A stretch of 64,000 bases of DNA from Comamonas odontotermitis (GCF_014207855.1 NZ_JACHKZ010000011.1:1-64000); one strand, 5' to 3'. Positions 35,601-49,337 are shown, numbered from the stretch's first letter. Notes: a model not told the origin generated them from the letters alone. Numbers and translations are program-made.

Positions 35601-36788
35601 GTGTTTTTGTCTCAACAGGGCGCGTTTCCCCCCGCCATCCTGGCGCTCGCAGACGGCACGGTCTTTATTGGCAACTCGATTGGTGCGCAAGGCACCACGA
35701 CCGGTGAAGTGGTGTTCAACACCGCCATGACCGGCTACCAGGAAATCCTTACCGACCCCAGCTACTGCCAACAGATCGTGACGCTCACGTATCCGCACAT
35801 TGGCAACTACGGGATCAACGGAGAGGATATTGAGTCCGACAAAGTCTATGCCGCAGGCTTGATCATCAAGAATCTGCCACTCCTGGCCAGCAACTTCCGC
35901 AGCACCGAAACGCTGTCTGCCTACCTCAAGCGCACCAAGACCGTTTCCATCGCCAATATCGACACCCGCAAGCTCACCCGCCTGCTGCGCGACAAGGGCG
36001 CACAGAATGGCGCTATCGTGGGGCTGGCAGAGGGTGAATCCGTATCGCAGGCACGTATTGACGAAGCCATCGCCGCAGCCAAGGCCGCGCCCAGCATGAA
36101 GGGCCTGGATCTGGCCAAGGTGGTGAGCGTTACCGAAGCCTACGAGTGGACGCAGACCGAATGGCAACTGGCCCGTGCCGACGGCACGCCCGGTTACGGC
36201 AAGCTGCAGAACCACGAATTCCATGTGGTGGCCTATGACTATGGCGTCAAGAGCAACATCCTGCGCATGCTGGCCCAGCGTGGCTGCCGCGTGACCGTGG
36301 TGCCTGCCCAGACCTCTGCTGCCGATGTGCTCAAGTACCAACCCGATGGCGTTTTCCTGTCCAACGGCCCTGGCGATCCAGAACCCTGCGATTACGCCAT
36401 TGCAGCTGCGCGCGAGATCATGGACAGTGGCGTGCCCACATTCGGCATCTGCCTGGGTCACCAGATCATGGCCCTGGCCGTGGGAGCCAAGACTTTCAAG
36501 ATGCAGAACAGCCACCATGGCGCCAACCATCCGGTCAAGGATCTGGACAGTGGCCGCGTCTGCATTACCAGCCAGAACCACGGCTTTGCGGTGGATGTGG
36601 AGAGCTTACCTGCCAACGCCCGCGCCACGCATGTCAGCCTGTTTGATGGCACCTTGCAGGGCATGGAGCGCACCGACAAGCCTGCCTTCTGCTTCCAGGG
36701 CCACCCAGAGGCATCGCCGGGGCCGCACGATGTGTCGTACCTGTTCGACCGTTTTGTGAACCTGATGCGCAAGCACAAGAAGGCGTAA
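35601..36788 (+). CDS. carA: Carbamoyl-phosphate synthase small subunit
   Basis: CarA (395 aa) is the glutaminase subunit that passes ammonia to CarB for carbamoyl phosphate, the precursor of arginine and pyrimidines. The N-terminal CPSase domain starts [17 protein letters not shown]. The C-terminal class I amidotransferase has the nucleophile Cys in FGICLGHQI and the His/Glu in [13 protein letters not shown] use GTG 35601 because ggag lies 6 bases upstream and the family N-terminus starts here. An in-frame extension to 35454 overlaps the promoter. Confidence 0.97.
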   Translation: MFLSQQGAFPPAILALADGTVFIGNSIGAQGTTTGEVVFNTAMTGYQEILTDPSYCQQIVTLTYPHIGNYGINGEDIESDKVYAAGLIIKNLPLLASNFRSTETLSAYLKRTKTVSIANIDTRKLTRLLRDKGAQNGAIVGLAEGESVSQARIDEAIAAAKAAPSMKGLDLAKVVSVTEAYEWTQTEWQLARADGTPGYGKLQNHEFHVVAYDYGVKSNILRMLAQRGCRVTVVPAQTSAADVLKYQPDGVFLSNGPGDPEPCDYAIAAAREIMDSGVPTFGICLGHQIMALAVGAKTFKMQNSHHGANHPVKDLDSGRVCITSQNHGFAVDVESLPANARATHVSLFDGTLQGMERTDKPAFCFQGHPEASPGPHDVSYLFDRFVNLMRKHKKA

Positions 36789-36853
36789 GCACAGGCATAA
36801 AAAGGCAATCAGCCAGGCCTGATCAAATTGATGAAGAGAGGGATTTTGCTGCC

Positions 36854-37213
36854 ATGAAACTGTTTTCTTTTCCAGTCGCTACGCTCGAAAAAGCCATCAG
36901 CAAGCGCATCATGACGTTATCACCAGACCACAAGGAATGGTTCATGGCGCGCTGGCAGCAAAAGCCCTACAAGAAATCCTTCCTCGACAACAAGGCCTTG
37001 CCTCTGGTCACCATCGTGGCCAAGTGCAAGACCATGGAAGACGAGGAGTTCAACCAGGTGATGGCGGAGTGGGATGCCAAGTTCTACGACGCCGAAGCTG
37101 AAGTGCTGCGCCCCATGGTGCAGGGTGATGGCCTGCTGCAGTTGATGCAGAAGAACCTGCCCGAAGCCCGCGTGCAAGCCATTTTGAATAAATTAGATAC
37201 CGACCGCGTGTGA
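36854..37213 (+). CDS. Small hypothetical protein between carA and carB
   Basis: The protein has 119 aa, no signal peptide and no membrane segment. It is mostly helical with many charged and aromatic residues (for example KEWFMARWQQKPYKKSFLDNK and a C-terminal LPEARVQAILNKLDTDRV). Codon use looks genuine. An agaggga Shine-Dalgarno lies about 11 bases before the ATG; a second possible start is at MTLSPDHKEWF, 19 codons in. I do not recognise the family. Its place inside the carAB unit suggests co-transcription but not function. Confidence 0.7.
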   Translation: MKLFSFPVATLEKAISKRIMTLSPDHKEWFMARWQQKPYKKSFLDNKALPLVTIVAKCKTMEDEEFNQVMAEWDAKFYDAEAEVLRPMVQGDGLLQLMQKNLPEARVQAILNKLDTDRV

Positions 37214-37276
37214 ATAAAGCGCTGGTAGCTATACAAAATATAGCGCTCCAGCGTACGCGATTGCAAGGCGAGCCCT

Positions 37277-40522
<3,246 letters not shown>

Positions 40523-40592
40523 TTCCTGCTACACGCCTGTGCGCCGATTTTGTGCCGGAGCACAAAAATCGGCATAATAGGGACTGACTCGC

Positions 40593-40626
40593 AACCGCCG
40601 CGCTCCCAGCGCGGCGGTTTGCTTTT
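40593..40626 (+). terminator. Terminator after carB
   Basis: Arms aaccgccgcgct and agcgcggcggttt flank a ccc loop and are followed by gctttt. A weaker hairpin (ccgattttgtgc/gcacaaaaatcgg) lies just upstream, near 40541-40572. Confidence 0.82.
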
Positions 40627-40706
40627 GAACCATCCGCCGCAGGGCGGGACGTATGAATGCCACATGCCAGCAAATGCTGGCATTGAACATGTTTGTGGAG
40701 ACCGAG

Positions 40707-41183
40707 ATGGCCACTATTCCGATTACCAAGCGCGGAGCAGAAAAGCTCAAGGAAGAGCTGCAGCGCCTCAAAACCGTAGAGCGCCCGGGTGTGATTGCAG
40801 CGATTGCCGAAGCGCGCTCGCACGGCGACCTGAGTGAAAACGCCGAGTACGATGCCGCCAAGGATCGCCAGGGCTTCATCGAAGGCCGGATCCAGGAGGT
40901 CGAGGCCAAGCTGTCGGCTGCGCAGATCATTGACCCCAGCCAGCTCGATGCTGGCGGCAAGGTCGTGTTTGGCGCCACCGTGGATCTGGAAGACGAAGAA
41001 AGCGGTGACCCCGTCACCTACCAGATCGTGGGCGAAGATGAGGCAGACCTGAAGCAAGGCCTGATCAATGTATCGAGCCCGATTGCTCGCGCGCTGATCG
41101 GCAAGGAAGAGGGCGACACCGCCGAAGTTCAGGCCCCGGGGGGCGTGCGCCGCTACGAAGTGGTGGGCGTGCGCTACCTCTAA
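40707..41183 (+). CDS. greA: Transcription elongation factor GreA
   Basis: GreA (158 aa) rescues backtracked RNA polymerase by stimulating its RNA cleavage. An N-terminal coiled coil enters the secondary channel ([22 protein letters not shown]); the acidic tip is in [19 protein letters not shown]-terminal FKBP-like domain follows. I use ATG 40707 because ggag lies 6 bases upstream and the length then matches the family exactly. The 18-codon in-frame extension is discarded. Confidence 0.98.
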   Translation: MATIPITKRGAEKLKEELQRLKTVERPGVIAAIAEARSHGDLSENAEYDAAKDRQGFIEGRIQEVEAKLSAAQIIDPSQLDAGGKVVFGATVDLEDEESGDPVTYQIVGEDEADLKQGLINVSSPIARALIGKEEGDTAEVQAPGGVRRYEVVGVRYL

Positions 41184-41196
41184 TTGCCCAAAGGCG

Positions 41197-41655
41197 ATGC
41201 CCATGATTGCCAGCATGAAAGAACGCCTGCCGATTTTTGCTGCCGCACTATGGTGGGGAAGCCTGTCGGTCATTGGCTTCATGGCAGTGCCCATGCTGTT
41301 TGCCAATCTGCCACTGGCCGCGATGGCAGGCTTCATGGCAGCCAAATTGTTTGCGGCGCAGACCTGGGTGTCGGTAGCCTGCACCTTGTTGCTACTGGTG
41401 ATGGCCAAGGACAAGCAGGCCAATGCGCTCTATCCGTGGGCTCGGACAGCCATCGGCTTTGTTCTGGCAGGCATGCTGCTGGCCCTGGTGGTGCAGTACG
41501 GTATTTCGCCCAAAATTGTGGCCCGCCAGAATCTCAAGCTCTGGCACAGCCTGGGCACGCTCATGTATGCACTGCAATGGCTGTGTGCTGCCATCGTCCT
41601 ATGGCACGTATCTGGCCGTGTACAAGGGGCGGCCTCGATGGACCAGAAGGCTTGA
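41197..41655 (+). CDS. DUF4149-type membrane protein
   Basis: The protein has 152 aa and four predicted membrane helices: about 9-31, 43-65, 84-104 and 121-141. The overall pattern, with a WWGSLSVIGFMAVPMLFA opening segment, matches small inner-membrane proteins of the DUF4149 type found next to greA and yhbY in betaproteobacteria. Function is unknown. It begins 13 bases after greA and is probably co-transcribed. A second ATG lies two codons in. Confidence 0.75.
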   Translation: MPMIASMKERLPIFAAALWWGSLSVIGFMAVPMLFANLPLAAMAGFMAAKLFAAQTWVSVACTLLLLVMAKDKQANALYPWARTAIGFVLAGMLLALVVQYGISPKIVARQNLKLWHSLGTLMYALQWLCAAIVLWHVSGRVQGAASMDQKA

Positions 41656-41701
41656 CCTGCGCCAAAACAGTGGCAGGTGACCAGGGTACACTGGAGCCGC
41701 C

Positions 41702-42586
41702 ATGCAATCTCAAATCCTCAAAATCGACGCAACGGACTGGAACCAGGTTCACGGTTGCGATGAATGGACGGCGGCCGTCGAGGCCGGCAAGGTTCTGTAT
41801 TTCCCGCAGCTGCGCTTTGCACTGTCAGACCACGAGAAAACGCTGCTGCGCCCGGATGTGCGCGATCCCAAGACACGCAATATCAGCCTGAACGTGGATG
41901 GCTCCATCAAAGGCGTGGCAGGAGACACGGCCACACAGGCGGCGGTTGCAGCCATGGTGGCGCGCTTTCGCGAGCAGGCCACGGCGCTGATTGGCGGGCT
42001 TTTCCCGCAATACATGCCTGTGGTGCGGATGGCGCCCACCAGCTATCGCCCATCTCAGGTGGAAACACGTGCCCAGTCCTGGCGCGCAGACGACAAGCGC
42101 ATGCATGTCGATGCCTTTCCCTCACGCCCCAATTACGGCGAGCGCATTCTGCGCGTGTTCACCAATGTGAACCCCGATGGCCAGCCGCGTGTATGGCGAG
42201 TAGGGGAGCCATTTGAAGACGTGGCAAAGAAATTCTTGCCCCGCGCCAAGCCCTACAGTGCCTGGCAGGCCAAGGCGCTGGAGCTGCTCCACGTCACCAA
42301 ATCCTATCGCAGTGAATACGACCACCTGATGCTGCAGCTGCACGATGGCATGAAGGGCGATCCGGATTACCAGAAGAATGCGCCGCAGGAAACCGTGCCT
42401 TTCGCAGCAGGCTCTACCTGGGTGTGCTTTTCGGACCAGGCGGTGCATGCCGTGATGTCCGGTCAGTACATGCTGGAGCAGACCTTGTTCCTGCCGCCTG
42501 GCAGCGAGTACAACCCGGCGGCCAGCCCGCTGTCGATACTGACGCGCATGAAAGGCCACCCGTTGGTAGATGCAGCGCAGCGCTAG
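41702..42586 (+). CDS. kdoO: Kdo hydroxylase (lipopolysaccharide inner-core modification)
   Basis: This 294-residue protein resembles the Fe(II)/2-oxoglutarate-dependent Kdo 3-hydroxylase family described in Burkholderia and Yersinia. That enzyme turns lipid-A-linked Kdo into Ko and stabilises the LPS core. A likely iron-binding HxD is in RMHVDAFPSRPNYGERILRVF (split: RMHVDAFPS, GERILRVF), and a distal His lies in FSDQAVHAVMSG. The N-terminal FPQLRFALSDHEKTLL is also family-like. No membrane segment is obvious. It ends at a strong terminator. The gene symbol is by resemblance. Confidence 0.8.
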   Translation: MQSQILKIDATDWNQVHGCDEWTAAVEAGKVLYFPQLRFALSDHEKTLLRPDVRDPKTRNISLNVDGSIKGVAGDTATQAAVAAMVARFREQATALIGGLFPQYMPVVRMAPTSYRPSQVETRAQSWRADDKRMHVDAFPSRPNYGERILRVFTNVNPDGQPRVWRVGEPFEDVAKKFLPRAKPYSAWQAKALELLHVTKSYRSEYDHLMLQLHDGMKGDPDYQKNAPQETVPFAAGSTWVCFSDQAVHAVMSGQYMLEQTLFLPPGSEYNPAASPLSILTRMKGHPLVDAAQR

Positions 42587-42627
42587 CAGGTGCACAGGCA
42601 GACGCATATTGACGCGTGCAGACATTG

Positions 42628-42668
42628 AAAAGGCGTTGATCGGGAGATCAACGCCTTTTTCTTTTTTC
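42628..42668 (+). terminator. Terminator after the Kdo hydroxylase gene
   Basis: Arms aaaggcgttgatc and gatcaacgccttt are followed by TTCTTTTTT. The next 145 bases, to the convergent glycosyltransferase stop at 42814, hold nothing I can identify. Confidence 0.9.
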
Positions 42669-42813
42669 CTTTTGTATTCGCGGCTATGTCTTTAACGAGA
42701 ACGAGCGCTGGTTGCGGCTATTCGCCAGGGGCCTGAATCCCGTTTGCACTTCCAACCCTTCAAAGACGGGCGCCATCAGCGATGGTTCTTGAAGAGTCAA
42801 TACGGTGTGCCGT

Positions 42814-43557
42814 TCAACCCCAGGCCTTCTCGATCCATTTTGCCGGTTGAATATGGTGAAAGCGCTTGTTGCGGCGGCCTTCCAGCGCGTCGGGCGGATT
42901 TACTTCACCGTGGAAGATGACGATCCGCGCATCGGAGGGGGGCACCGGCTCCTTCCAGTAATTGCTGGGCCAGGCGGGAATACAGTAGTACTTGAAGCTT
43001 GGGCACCACTGTGCGGGCCAGTACTGCAGCTTGCCCTGCTGGTGCAGAAAATGGGAAAGGTATTCCTGCTCGTTGCGGTACTGGACACGCAGCTGGTCGG
43101 TATTGCTGCGAAAGTGTTCCAGTACATCGGCATGCGCTCCCAGGGTGAACCGGTAGACCGAAGAATTGCCGACAATGCGCTTGCCAAAACGCCAGAAGCG
43201 CGGGTAGTCGTGAATGATGCGGAACTCGCCTGGCAGGGTGAAAAAATCATCCAGGCTGCCGACAATCACCACATCCAGATCCAGAAACAGGGCCTGGCCC
43301 TGAAGACCGTAGAGGTCGCGCTCGAAGGTGGTGAGTTTCTTCCAGGCGCCATCGCGCTGGCCGGGGGCCAGATGGATGTTCAGGTCGGGGATGGGAAAGC
43401 ACTCCACCTCGCTGCGGATGCCTTGGGTATCGTCCGTCAGACACACAAAACGAAAATCGCCACGGAGGTGGCGACGGACCATCGCATAGAGTCGGTTGAC
43501 ATACTCGGGGCCGTATTTGGTACCCCATTTCATGCAAAGGATGTGGCGATCGGTCAC
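42814..43557 (-). CDS. Glycosyltransferase with a DxD motif
   Basis: The protein has 247 aa and no membrane segment. The metal/nucleotide-sugar motif is in ALFLDLDVVIVGSLDDFF, within a GT-A-like layout: N-terminal ILCMKWGTKYGPEYVNRLY and C-terminal VIFHGEVNPPDAL. Its donor and acceptor are unknown. The nearby Kdo hydroxylase makes an LPS-related role plausible but unproven. It lies 4 bases after the yhbY stop on the minus strand, so the pair is likely one transcript. Confidence 0.75.
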   Translation of the reverse strand: MTDRHILCMKWGTKYGPEYVNRLYAMVRRHLRGDFRFVCLTDDTQGIRSEVECFPIPDLNIHLAPGQRDGAWKKLTTFERDLYGLQGQALFLDLDVVIVGSLDDFFTLPGEFRIIHDYPRFWRFGKRIVGNSSVYRFTLGAHADVLEHFRSNTDQLRVQYRNEQEYLSHFLHQQGKLQYWPAQWCPSFKYYCIPAWPSNYWKEPVPPSDARIVIFHGEVNPPDALEGRRNKRFHHIQPAKWIEKAWG

Positions 43558-43561
43558 ACTA

Positions 43562-44032
43562 TCAGCCCTGCTGTTTTTTGACGGACTTCTGTTTGGGCTT
43601 GGCGCGCTTGATCTGGCCGCCAGAGGTCAGGCGTTGGTTGCCGAGGATGCGAATCTGCTTGACCTCGGGCTTTTGCCAGCTGTTCTTGCTGAACTTGAGC
43701 ACTTTGACCTCGCGCGGGCCGGGCTTGCGGTCTTCGTCGTGCTGCTTTTCTTTGGCGGCCTTGGGGCGCCACAGCACCAGCAGCTTGCCGATGTGCTGAA
43801 TGGGAGCGGCGTTCAGCTCGTCGGCCAGCTTTGCATAGATGGCTTCGCGGACAGCACGGTCGTCGGAGAACACGCGGATCTTGATCAGACCATGCGCATT
43901 GAGGGCCAGATCGACCTCTTTCTGGACGGCCTCGGTCAGGCCGTCGCCGCCAATCAGCACCACGGGGTCAAGATGGTGGGCTTCGGCGCGGTGTTCGCGT
44001 CGCTGGGCGGGGGTGAGTTGTATTTGGGGCAT
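43562..44032 (-). CDS. yhbY: YhbY-family (CRM-domain) RNA-binding protein
   Basis: The protein has 156 aa. The N-terminal CRM domain (residues 1-95) has [28 protein letters not shown] and the GxxG-like loop near HGLIKIRVF. The basic C-terminal extension (QKSVKKQQG) is longer than E. coli YhbY. The family binds pre-50S particles. I chose ATG 44030-44032 because the CRM fold starts here; 30 in-frame upstream codons overlap rlmE. It is divergent from rlmE with only 31 bases between the start codons. Confidence 0.9.
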   Translation of the reverse strand: MPQIQLTPAQRREHRAEAHHLDPVVLIGGDGLTEAVQKEVDLALNAHGLIKIRVFSDDRAVREAIYAKLADELNAAPIQHIGKLLVLWRPKAAKEKQHDEDRKPGPREVKVLKFSKNSWQKPEVKQIRILGNQRLTSGGQIKRAKPKQKSVKKQQG

Positions 44033-44063
44033 GCCCGTATTATCGGGGTTCCTTGGAGTAAAC

Positions 44064-44720
44064 ATGAAATTAAGTACTAAAAGCAAGAAGATCAACAAGG
44101 CGTGGCTGAACCAGCACGTCAATGATCCCTATGTGCGCGCGGCGCAAAAAGACGGTTACCGCGCCCGCGCGGTCTACAAGCTCAAGGAAATTGACGAGCA
44201 TTTCAAGCTCATCCGCCCCGGTGACGTAGTGGTCGATCTGGGATCGACCCCTGGCGCTTGGAGCCAGTACGTCCGCCGCCGCCTCTCACCCGATGGCGCA
44301 GCAGTGGGCGAGCTCAATGGCGCCATCATTGGCCTCGACATGCTGCCGATGGACCCCATCGAGGGTGTGGACTTCATCCTGGGCGATTTTCGAGAAGAAG
44401 AGGTGCTGGTGCAGTTGGAGGAAATTCTGGGCAACCGCCAGGTGGATGTGGTGATATCCGATATGGCGCCTAATTTATCCGGGGTAGAAAATGTGGATGC
44501 CGCACGCATCTCTCATTTGATCGAATTGGCTGTCGATTTCACCATCAAGCACATGAAGCCCGAGGGGACGCTGGTCGTCAAGCTGTTCCATGGCAGCGGC
44601 TATTCGCAGCTGGTGGACTTGTTCAAGCAGACTTTTCAGGTGGTCAAACCGTACAAGCCCAAGGCTTCACGCGACAAGTCGTCGGAAACCTATTTGCTTG
44701 GTATGCGTCTGAAGAAGTAG
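44064..44720 (+). CDS. rlmE: 23S rRNA (uridine-2'-O)-methyltransferase RlmE (FtsJ/RrmJ)
   Basis: RlmE (218 aa) methylates U2552 (E. coli numbering) in the 50S A-loop using SAM. The K-D-K-E tetrad is visible: Lys in ARAVYKL, Asp in [11 protein letters not shown], Lys in LVVKLFHG and Glu in SSETYLLG. The SAM motif is [14 protein letters not shown]. The start ATG 44064 follows ttggag. The partner ftsH lies 238 bases downstream, as in many proteobacteria. Confidence 0.97.
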   Translation: MKLSTKSKKINKAWLNQHVNDPYVRAAQKDGYRARAVYKLKEIDEHFKLIRPGDVVVDLGSTPGAWSQYVRRRLSPDGAAVGELNGAIIGLDMLPMDPIEGVDFILGDFREEEVLVQLEEILGNRQVDVVISDMAPNLSGVENVDAARISHLIELAVDFTIKHMKPEGTLVVKLFHGSGYSQLVDLFKQTFQVVKPYKPKASRDKSSETYLLGMRLKK

Positions 44721-44875
44721 GCTGTCGCTGTCAGCCATGGCCTCATTTCCGGGATTCCGCTCCGGGGCCAAGGGGCAAACAGGGGACTGGGCCCTTGAAA
44801 GTCCTAAAATAGCGCATACCTGACACATCAGTTTCCTGTGTCTTTCCTGCAGGGCTTGTGCAAACAAGGATGTAC

Positions 44876-44906
44876 ACAGGCTATTTGCCCCGGGCAAATA
44901 GCCTGT
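44876..44906. promoter_or_regulatory. Perfect 15-bp-arm inverted repeat upstream of ftsH
   Basis: Positions 44876-44890 (acaggctatttgccc) and 44892-44906 are perfectly complementary around a single central base. No T run follows, so it is not a standard terminator. It ends 53 bases before the ftsH start codon. It could be an operator dyad or an RNA hairpin in the ftsH leader. Confidence 0.6.
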
Positions 44907-44958
44907 CTGAACCGGATTTGCGCAAGCCGTGCCCTGATTTCCTACTACTGGAGCCCCC

Positions 44959-46881
44959 TTGAACAATCAGTGGTTTTCTAAGATTGCCGTTTGGCTGGTT
45001 ATCGCCATGGTGCTGTTCACGGTGTTCAAGCAATTTGACAACCGTGCAGGCGCTGGCGCGACCAAGGTACCGTATTCCGAATTCCTGCAGGACGTGCGCA
45101 ATGGCCGCGTCAAATCTGCCACCTTGCAGGAAAGCCCTTCGGGAACGGTGATTCTGGCCACGACCGGTGACGACCGCAAACTGCAGACTACCGCGACCTT
45201 CATGGATCGTGGCCTGATTGGCGATCTCATCAACAACAATGTCAAGTTTGATGTGAAGGAGCGCGAAGAAGGTTCGCTGCTGATGAGCTTGCTGATCAGC
45301 TGGGGCCCGATGCTGCTCCTGATCGGGGTGTGGGTCTACTTCATGCGGCAGATGCAGGGCGGCGGCAAGGGCGGCGCCTTCAGCTTTGGCAAATCCAAGG
45401 CGCGCATGCTCGATGAGAACAACAACACCGTCACATTTGCCGATGTGGCTGGTTGCGACGAGGCCAAGGAAGAAGTCAAGGAAGTTGTGGACTTCCTCAA
45501 AGACCCCAACAAGTTCCAGAAGCTCGGCGGTCGCATTCCGCGTGGTCTGCTGCTGGTCGGGCCTCCTGGCACGGGTAAGACCTTGCTGGCCAAGTCGATT
45601 GCTGGTGAGGCCAAGGTGCCTTTCTTCAGCATCTCGGGCTCTGATTTCGTGGAAATGTTTGTTGGCGTGGGTGCGGCCCGCGTGCGCGACATGTTCGAAA
45701 ACGCCAAGAAGAATGCACCATGCATCATCTTCATCGATGAAATCGATGCAGTCGGCCGCCAGCGCGGCGCAGGCATGGGTGGTGGCAATGACGAGCGCGA
45801 GCAGACCCTGAACCAGATGCTGGTCGAAATGGACGGTTTTGAGACCAACCTCGGCGTGATCGTTGTGGCGGCGACCAACCGTCCCGACATTCTGGACGCT
45901 GCCTTGCTGCGCCCAGGCCGTTTTGACCGCCAGGTGTATGTCACGCTGCCCGATATTCGTGGCCGCGAACAGATCCTGAACGTGCACATGCGCAAGATTC
46001 CTGTCGGCCAGGATGTGAATCCAGCCGTGATCGCCCGTGGCACGCCCGGCATGTCCGGTGCCGATCTGGCCAACCTGTGCAACGAAGCTGCACTGATGGC
46101 AGCGCGTCGCAATGCGCGTACCGTCGAAATGCAGGATTTCGAGAAGGCCAAGGACAAGATCATCATGGGCCCCGAGCGCAAATCCATGGTCATGCCCGAG
46201 GAAGAGCGTCGCAACACGGCCTACCACGAGGCAGGCCATGCGCTGATCGGCAAGCTGCTGCCCAAGTGCGATCCGGTACACAAGGTCACCATCATTCCGC
46301 GTGGCCGGGCGCTGGGCGTGACGATGAGCCTGCCCGAGAAGGATCGCTACTCCTACGACAAGGAGTTCATGCTGAACCAGATCGCCATGCTGTTCGGTGG
46401 CCGCATTGCCGAAGAGGTGTTCATGAACCAGATGACCACTGGTGCTTCCAACGACTTCGAGCGTGCAACCCAGATTGCCCGTGACATGGTGACGCGTTAT
46501 GGCATGACCGATGCGCTGGGCCCCATGGTGTATGCCGAGCAGGAAGGCGAGCCTTTCCTGGGCCGCTCGATGAGCAAGCCGAGCAACATCAGTGAAGAGA
46601 CCATGCAGAAGGTGGATGCCGAAGTGCGTCGCATCATCGACGAGCAGTACCACCTGGCACGCAAGCTGATCGAGGACAACAGCGACAAGATGCATGCCAT
46701 GGCCAAGGCCATGCTGGATTGGGAAACCATTGATGCCGAGCAATTGGACGACATCATGGCCGGCAAGGAGCCTCGCCCGCCCAAGGACTGGACACCGCGC
46801 AATCCGCCCTCCAACAACGATGGTGGCAGCAGCGGTGGCAACACCTCCGTGGTGACTGATCATGCGCCCAATGCCGCCTGA
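44959..46881 (+). CDS. ftsH: ATP-dependent zinc metalloprotease FtsH
   Basis: FtsH (640 aa) is a hexameric inner-membrane AAA protease that degrades membrane proteins and LpxC, the control point of lipid A synthesis. Two N-terminal membrane helices (about 8-25 and 111-127) are seen. The AAA domain has Walker A GPPGTGKT, Walker B IIFIDEID and the [11 protein letters not shown]. The protease domain has the zinc site [11 protein letters not shown] Gly/Ser/Asn-rich tail follows. The TTG start at 44959 has ctggag 5 bases upstream. Confidence 0.98.
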   Translation: MNNQWFSKIAVWLVIAMVLFTVFKQFDNRAGAGATKVPYSEFLQDVRNGRVKSATLQESPSGTVILATTGDDRKLQTTATFMDRGLIGDLINNNVKFDVKEREEGSLLMSLLISWGPMLLLIGVWVYFMRQMQGGGKGGAFSFGKSKARMLDENNNTVTFADVAGCDEAKEEVKEVVDFLKDPNKFQKLGGRIPRGLLLVGPPGTGKTLLAKSIAGEAKVPFFSISGSDFVEMFVGVGAARVRDMFENAKKNAPCIIFIDEIDAVGRQRGAGMGGGNDEREQTLNQMLVEMDGFETNLGVIVVAATNRPDILDAALLRPGRFDRQVYVTLPDIRGREQILNVHMRKIPVGQDVNPAVIARGTPGMSGADLANLCNEAALMAARRNARTVEMQDFEKAKDKIIMGPERKSMVMPEEERRNTAYHEAGHALIGKLLPKCDPVHKVTIIPRGRALGVTMSLPEKDRYSYDKEFMLNQIAMLFGGRIAEEVFMNQMTTGASNDFERATQIARDMVTRYGMTDALGPMVYAEQEGEPFLGRSMSKPSNISEETMQKVDAEVRRIIDEQYHLARKLIEDNSDKMHAMAKAMLDWETIDAEQLDDIMAGKEPRPPKDWTPRNPPSNNDGGSSGGNTSVVTDHAPNAA

Positions 46882-46921
46882 TGGGGCCTGCCTGATTCTC
46901 TGTTGAATCGAGACACACACC

Positions 46922-46951
46922 GAAAAGCGCTCCTGGAGCGCTTTTCTCTTT
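46922..46951 (+). terminator. Terminator between ftsH and folP
   Basis: Perfect arms aaaagcgctcc and ggagcgctttt are followed by ctctttt. Confidence 0.87.
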
Positions 46952-46967
46952 TGTGAAGGATCTATCC

Positions 46968-47819
46968 ATGCCAATCTGGCAAACCAGCCGTTTTGCGATT
47001 GACCTGACCCAGCCCAGGATCATGGGCATCGTCAATGTCACGCCCGATTCCTTCTCGGACGGAGGCTCCCACCAGGGCGTTGCGGCTGCCATGGCACATG
47101 CGGAAAAGCTGCTTGCCGATGGCGCGCACATTCTGGATATCGGTGGTGAATCCACGCGCCCAGGCAGCCCCGCCGTGCCGCTGGATGAGGAGTTGCGCCG
47201 CGTGCTGCCGGTGGTTCAGGCGGCGGTGGCCTTGCAGGTGCCCATTTCCGTCGACACCTACAAGCCCGAAGTGATGCAGGCTGCGCTCGATGCCGGAGTC
47301 GACATCATCAATGACATCTGGGCGCTGCGCCAGCCGGGCGCCCGTGCCGTGGTGGCGGCTCACCCCCGTTGCGGTGTATGCCTGATGCACATGCATGCCA
47401 ATCCGCAGACCATGCACCTGCAGCACATGGACACCGCACAAGATGTGACAGCGCAAGTGCTGCAATTTTTGCAGCAACAGACACTTGAGCTATGCGCGCA
47501 GGGTGTGCAAAAGAGCCGCATTGTGTGGGACGCCGGTACCGGCTTTGGCAAAACTGTGGAGCAGAACTTTGCCTTGCTGCAGCAGCAGCCTGTGCTGGCG
47601 GCGACAGGGTATCCGCTGCTGGCGGGTTGGTCGCGCAAAGGTTCGCTGGGCAAGGTGACGGGGCGCGAAGTGGGCGAACGCATGCCCGCCAGCATCGCAG
47701 CGGCGCTGCTGGCCGTGGAGCACGGCGCGGCTGTGGTGCGTGTACATGATGTACGCGAAACCCGCGATGCGCTGGCTGTGCTGGCAGCCATGCGGCGGCC
47801 CGAGGCCTGGCATGTTTAA
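46968..47819 (+). CDS. folP: Dihydropteroate synthase
   Basis: DHPS (283 aa) joins p-aminobenzoate to dihydropterin pyrophosphate in folate synthesis; it is the sulfonamide target. The TIM barrel carries MGIVNVTPDSFSDGG and DIGGESTRPG near the N-terminus. Further on are WDAGTGFGKTVEQNFALL, GWSRKG and the C-terminal RVHDVRET. I chose ATG 46968 (gaagga 8 bases upstream) over GTG 46953. The usual ftsH-folP-glmM order is kept. Confidence 0.98.
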   Translation: MPIWQTSRFAIDLTQPRIMGIVNVTPDSFSDGGSHQGVAAAMAHAEKLLADGAHILDIGGESTRPGSPAVPLDEELRRVLPVVQAAVALQVPISVDTYKPEVMQAALDAGVDIINDIWALRQPGARAVVAAHPRCGVCLMHMHANPQTMHLQHMDTAQDVTAQVLQFLQQQTLELCAQGVQKSRIVWDAGTGFGKTVEQNFALLQQQPVLAATGYPLLAGWSRKGSLGKVTGREVGERMPASIAAALLAVEHGAAVVRVHDVRETRDALAVLAAMRRPEAWHV

Positions 47820-47955
47820 CGAATGACAAGCGGGAGCTTCGCTTTCAACTGGAAACGTGGCACAAACGTTACACTTGACCAGAGAGCCGAAATAGTCAAA
47901 AAAACCTGCAGCTGACAAGACAGGTACTTACTTTCTTGCTACGGAAACAAAGAAT

Positions 47956-49290
47956 ATGCCACGCCAGTATTTTGGAACCGATGGAATTCGCGGCACGGTC
48001 GGTAAATCGCCCATCACTCCTGATTTCGTGCTGCGGCTGGGCCACGCCGTAGGCCGTGTGTTACGGCGTGGCGAGGATCGCCCAACGGTGCTGATCGGCA
48101 AGGACACGCGCATCTCGGGCTACATGCTGGAGAGTGCGCTGGAATCGGGTTTCAACTCCGCAGGCGTTGATGTGGTGCTGCTCGGGCCGTTGCCTACCCC
48201 CGGCGTGGCTTACCTCACGCGGGCCTTGCGTGCCAGCCTGGGCGTGGTCATCAGCGCGAGCCACAATCCATTCGAAGACAACGGTATCAAGTTCTTCAGC
48301 GCGGAAGGCACCAAGCTGCCCGATGCCTGGGAGGAATCGGTGGAGGCTGCGCTGGCCGAGAGCCCGGTGTGGGTGGAATCCGCACAGCTGGGCAAGGCGC
48401 GCCGCCTTGATGACGCTCCAGGCCGTTACATCGAGTTTTGCAAGAGTACGTTCGACAACCAGCTGTCCCTGCATGGGATGCGGGTGGTGGTGGATGCGGC
48501 ACATGGCGCGGCCTACCAGATTGCACCCAAGGTTTTCCATGAGCTGGGGGCTGATGTGATCACCATCGGCTGCAACCCCGATGGCCTCAATATCAACCAA
48601 GGCGTGGGCGCAACCCACCCCGAAGCACTGGTGCGGGCCGTGCGCGCCAACAATGCAGACGTTGGTGTGGCGCTGGATGGCGACGCCGACCGGCTGCAAC
48701 TGGTGGACGCCAATGGCCGCCTCTTCAACGGTGACGAATTGCTCTACCTGATGGCGATGGATCGCCTGCACCGGGGCGAAAAGGTGGTGGGCGTCGTCGG
48801 CACCCTGATGACCAACCTGGCCGTGGAAGCGGCCCTGCGCACGAAAGGCATCGAGCTGGTGCGGGCCAAGGTGGGTGACCGCTATGTGCTCGAAGAGCTA
48901 CAACGGCGCAACTGGATACTGGGCGGTGAAGGCTCGGGCCATCTGCTGGCGCTGGACAAGCACACCACGGGCGATGGCCTCATCAGCGCGCTGCAGGTGC
49001 TGCAAGCCTGTGTGAGCCGCCAGCAAGGCATTGCCGAGCAGCTCAAGGGTGTAGATCTGTGCCCGCAGGTTCTGCTGAACGTGCGCCTGCAACCAGGCCA
49101 GGACTGGAGCCGAAACCAGAAGCTGGCCGATCTGCAGCGCGACATCACCGAGCGTTTTGGCGGCCAGGGGCGTGTGCTGATCCGCGCAAGCGGCACCGAG
49201 CCGCTGCTGCGTGTGATGGTGGAAGCCTTTGATGCAGCCCAGGCCAGCCGCTGCGCGGAACAATTGGCCGATGTGGCCCGCCAATCCTGA
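47956..49290 (+). CDS. glmM: Phosphoglucosamine mutase
   Basis: GlmM (444 aa) converts glucosamine-6-P to glucosamine-1-P for UDP-GlcNAc, the start of both peptidoglycan and lipid A. The phosphoserine is in [14 protein letters not shown]. The metal-binding loop is [13 protein letters not shown], the sugar-binding [18 protein letters not shown] and the phosphate-binding [12 protein letters not shown]. It lies 136 bases after folP. Confidence 0.98.
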   Translation: MPRQYFGTDGIRGTVGKSPITPDFVLRLGHAVGRVLRRGEDRPTVLIGKDTRISGYMLESALESGFNSAGVDVVLLGPLPTPGVAYLTRALRASLGVVISASHNPFEDNGIKFFSAEGTKLPDAWEESVEAALAESPVWVESAQLGKARRLDDAPGRYIEFCKSTFDNQLSLHGMRVVVDAAHGAAYQIAPKVFHELGADVITIGCNPDGLNINQGVGATHPEALVRAVRANNADVGVALDGDADRLQLVDANGRLFNGDELLYLMAMDRLHRGEKVVGVVGTLMTNLAVEAALRTKGIELVRAKVGDRYVLEELQRRNWILGGEGSGHLLALDKHTTGDGLISALQVLQACVSRQQGIAEQLKGVDLCPQVLLNVRLQPGQDWSRNQKLADLQRDITERFGGQGRVLIRASGTEPLLRVMVEAFDAAQASRCAEQLADVARQS

Positions 49291-49337
49291 GCTGAGCTAT
49301 GCAGGCAGCCCGCTTGCGCAGGTGTTGCATGGCCACC

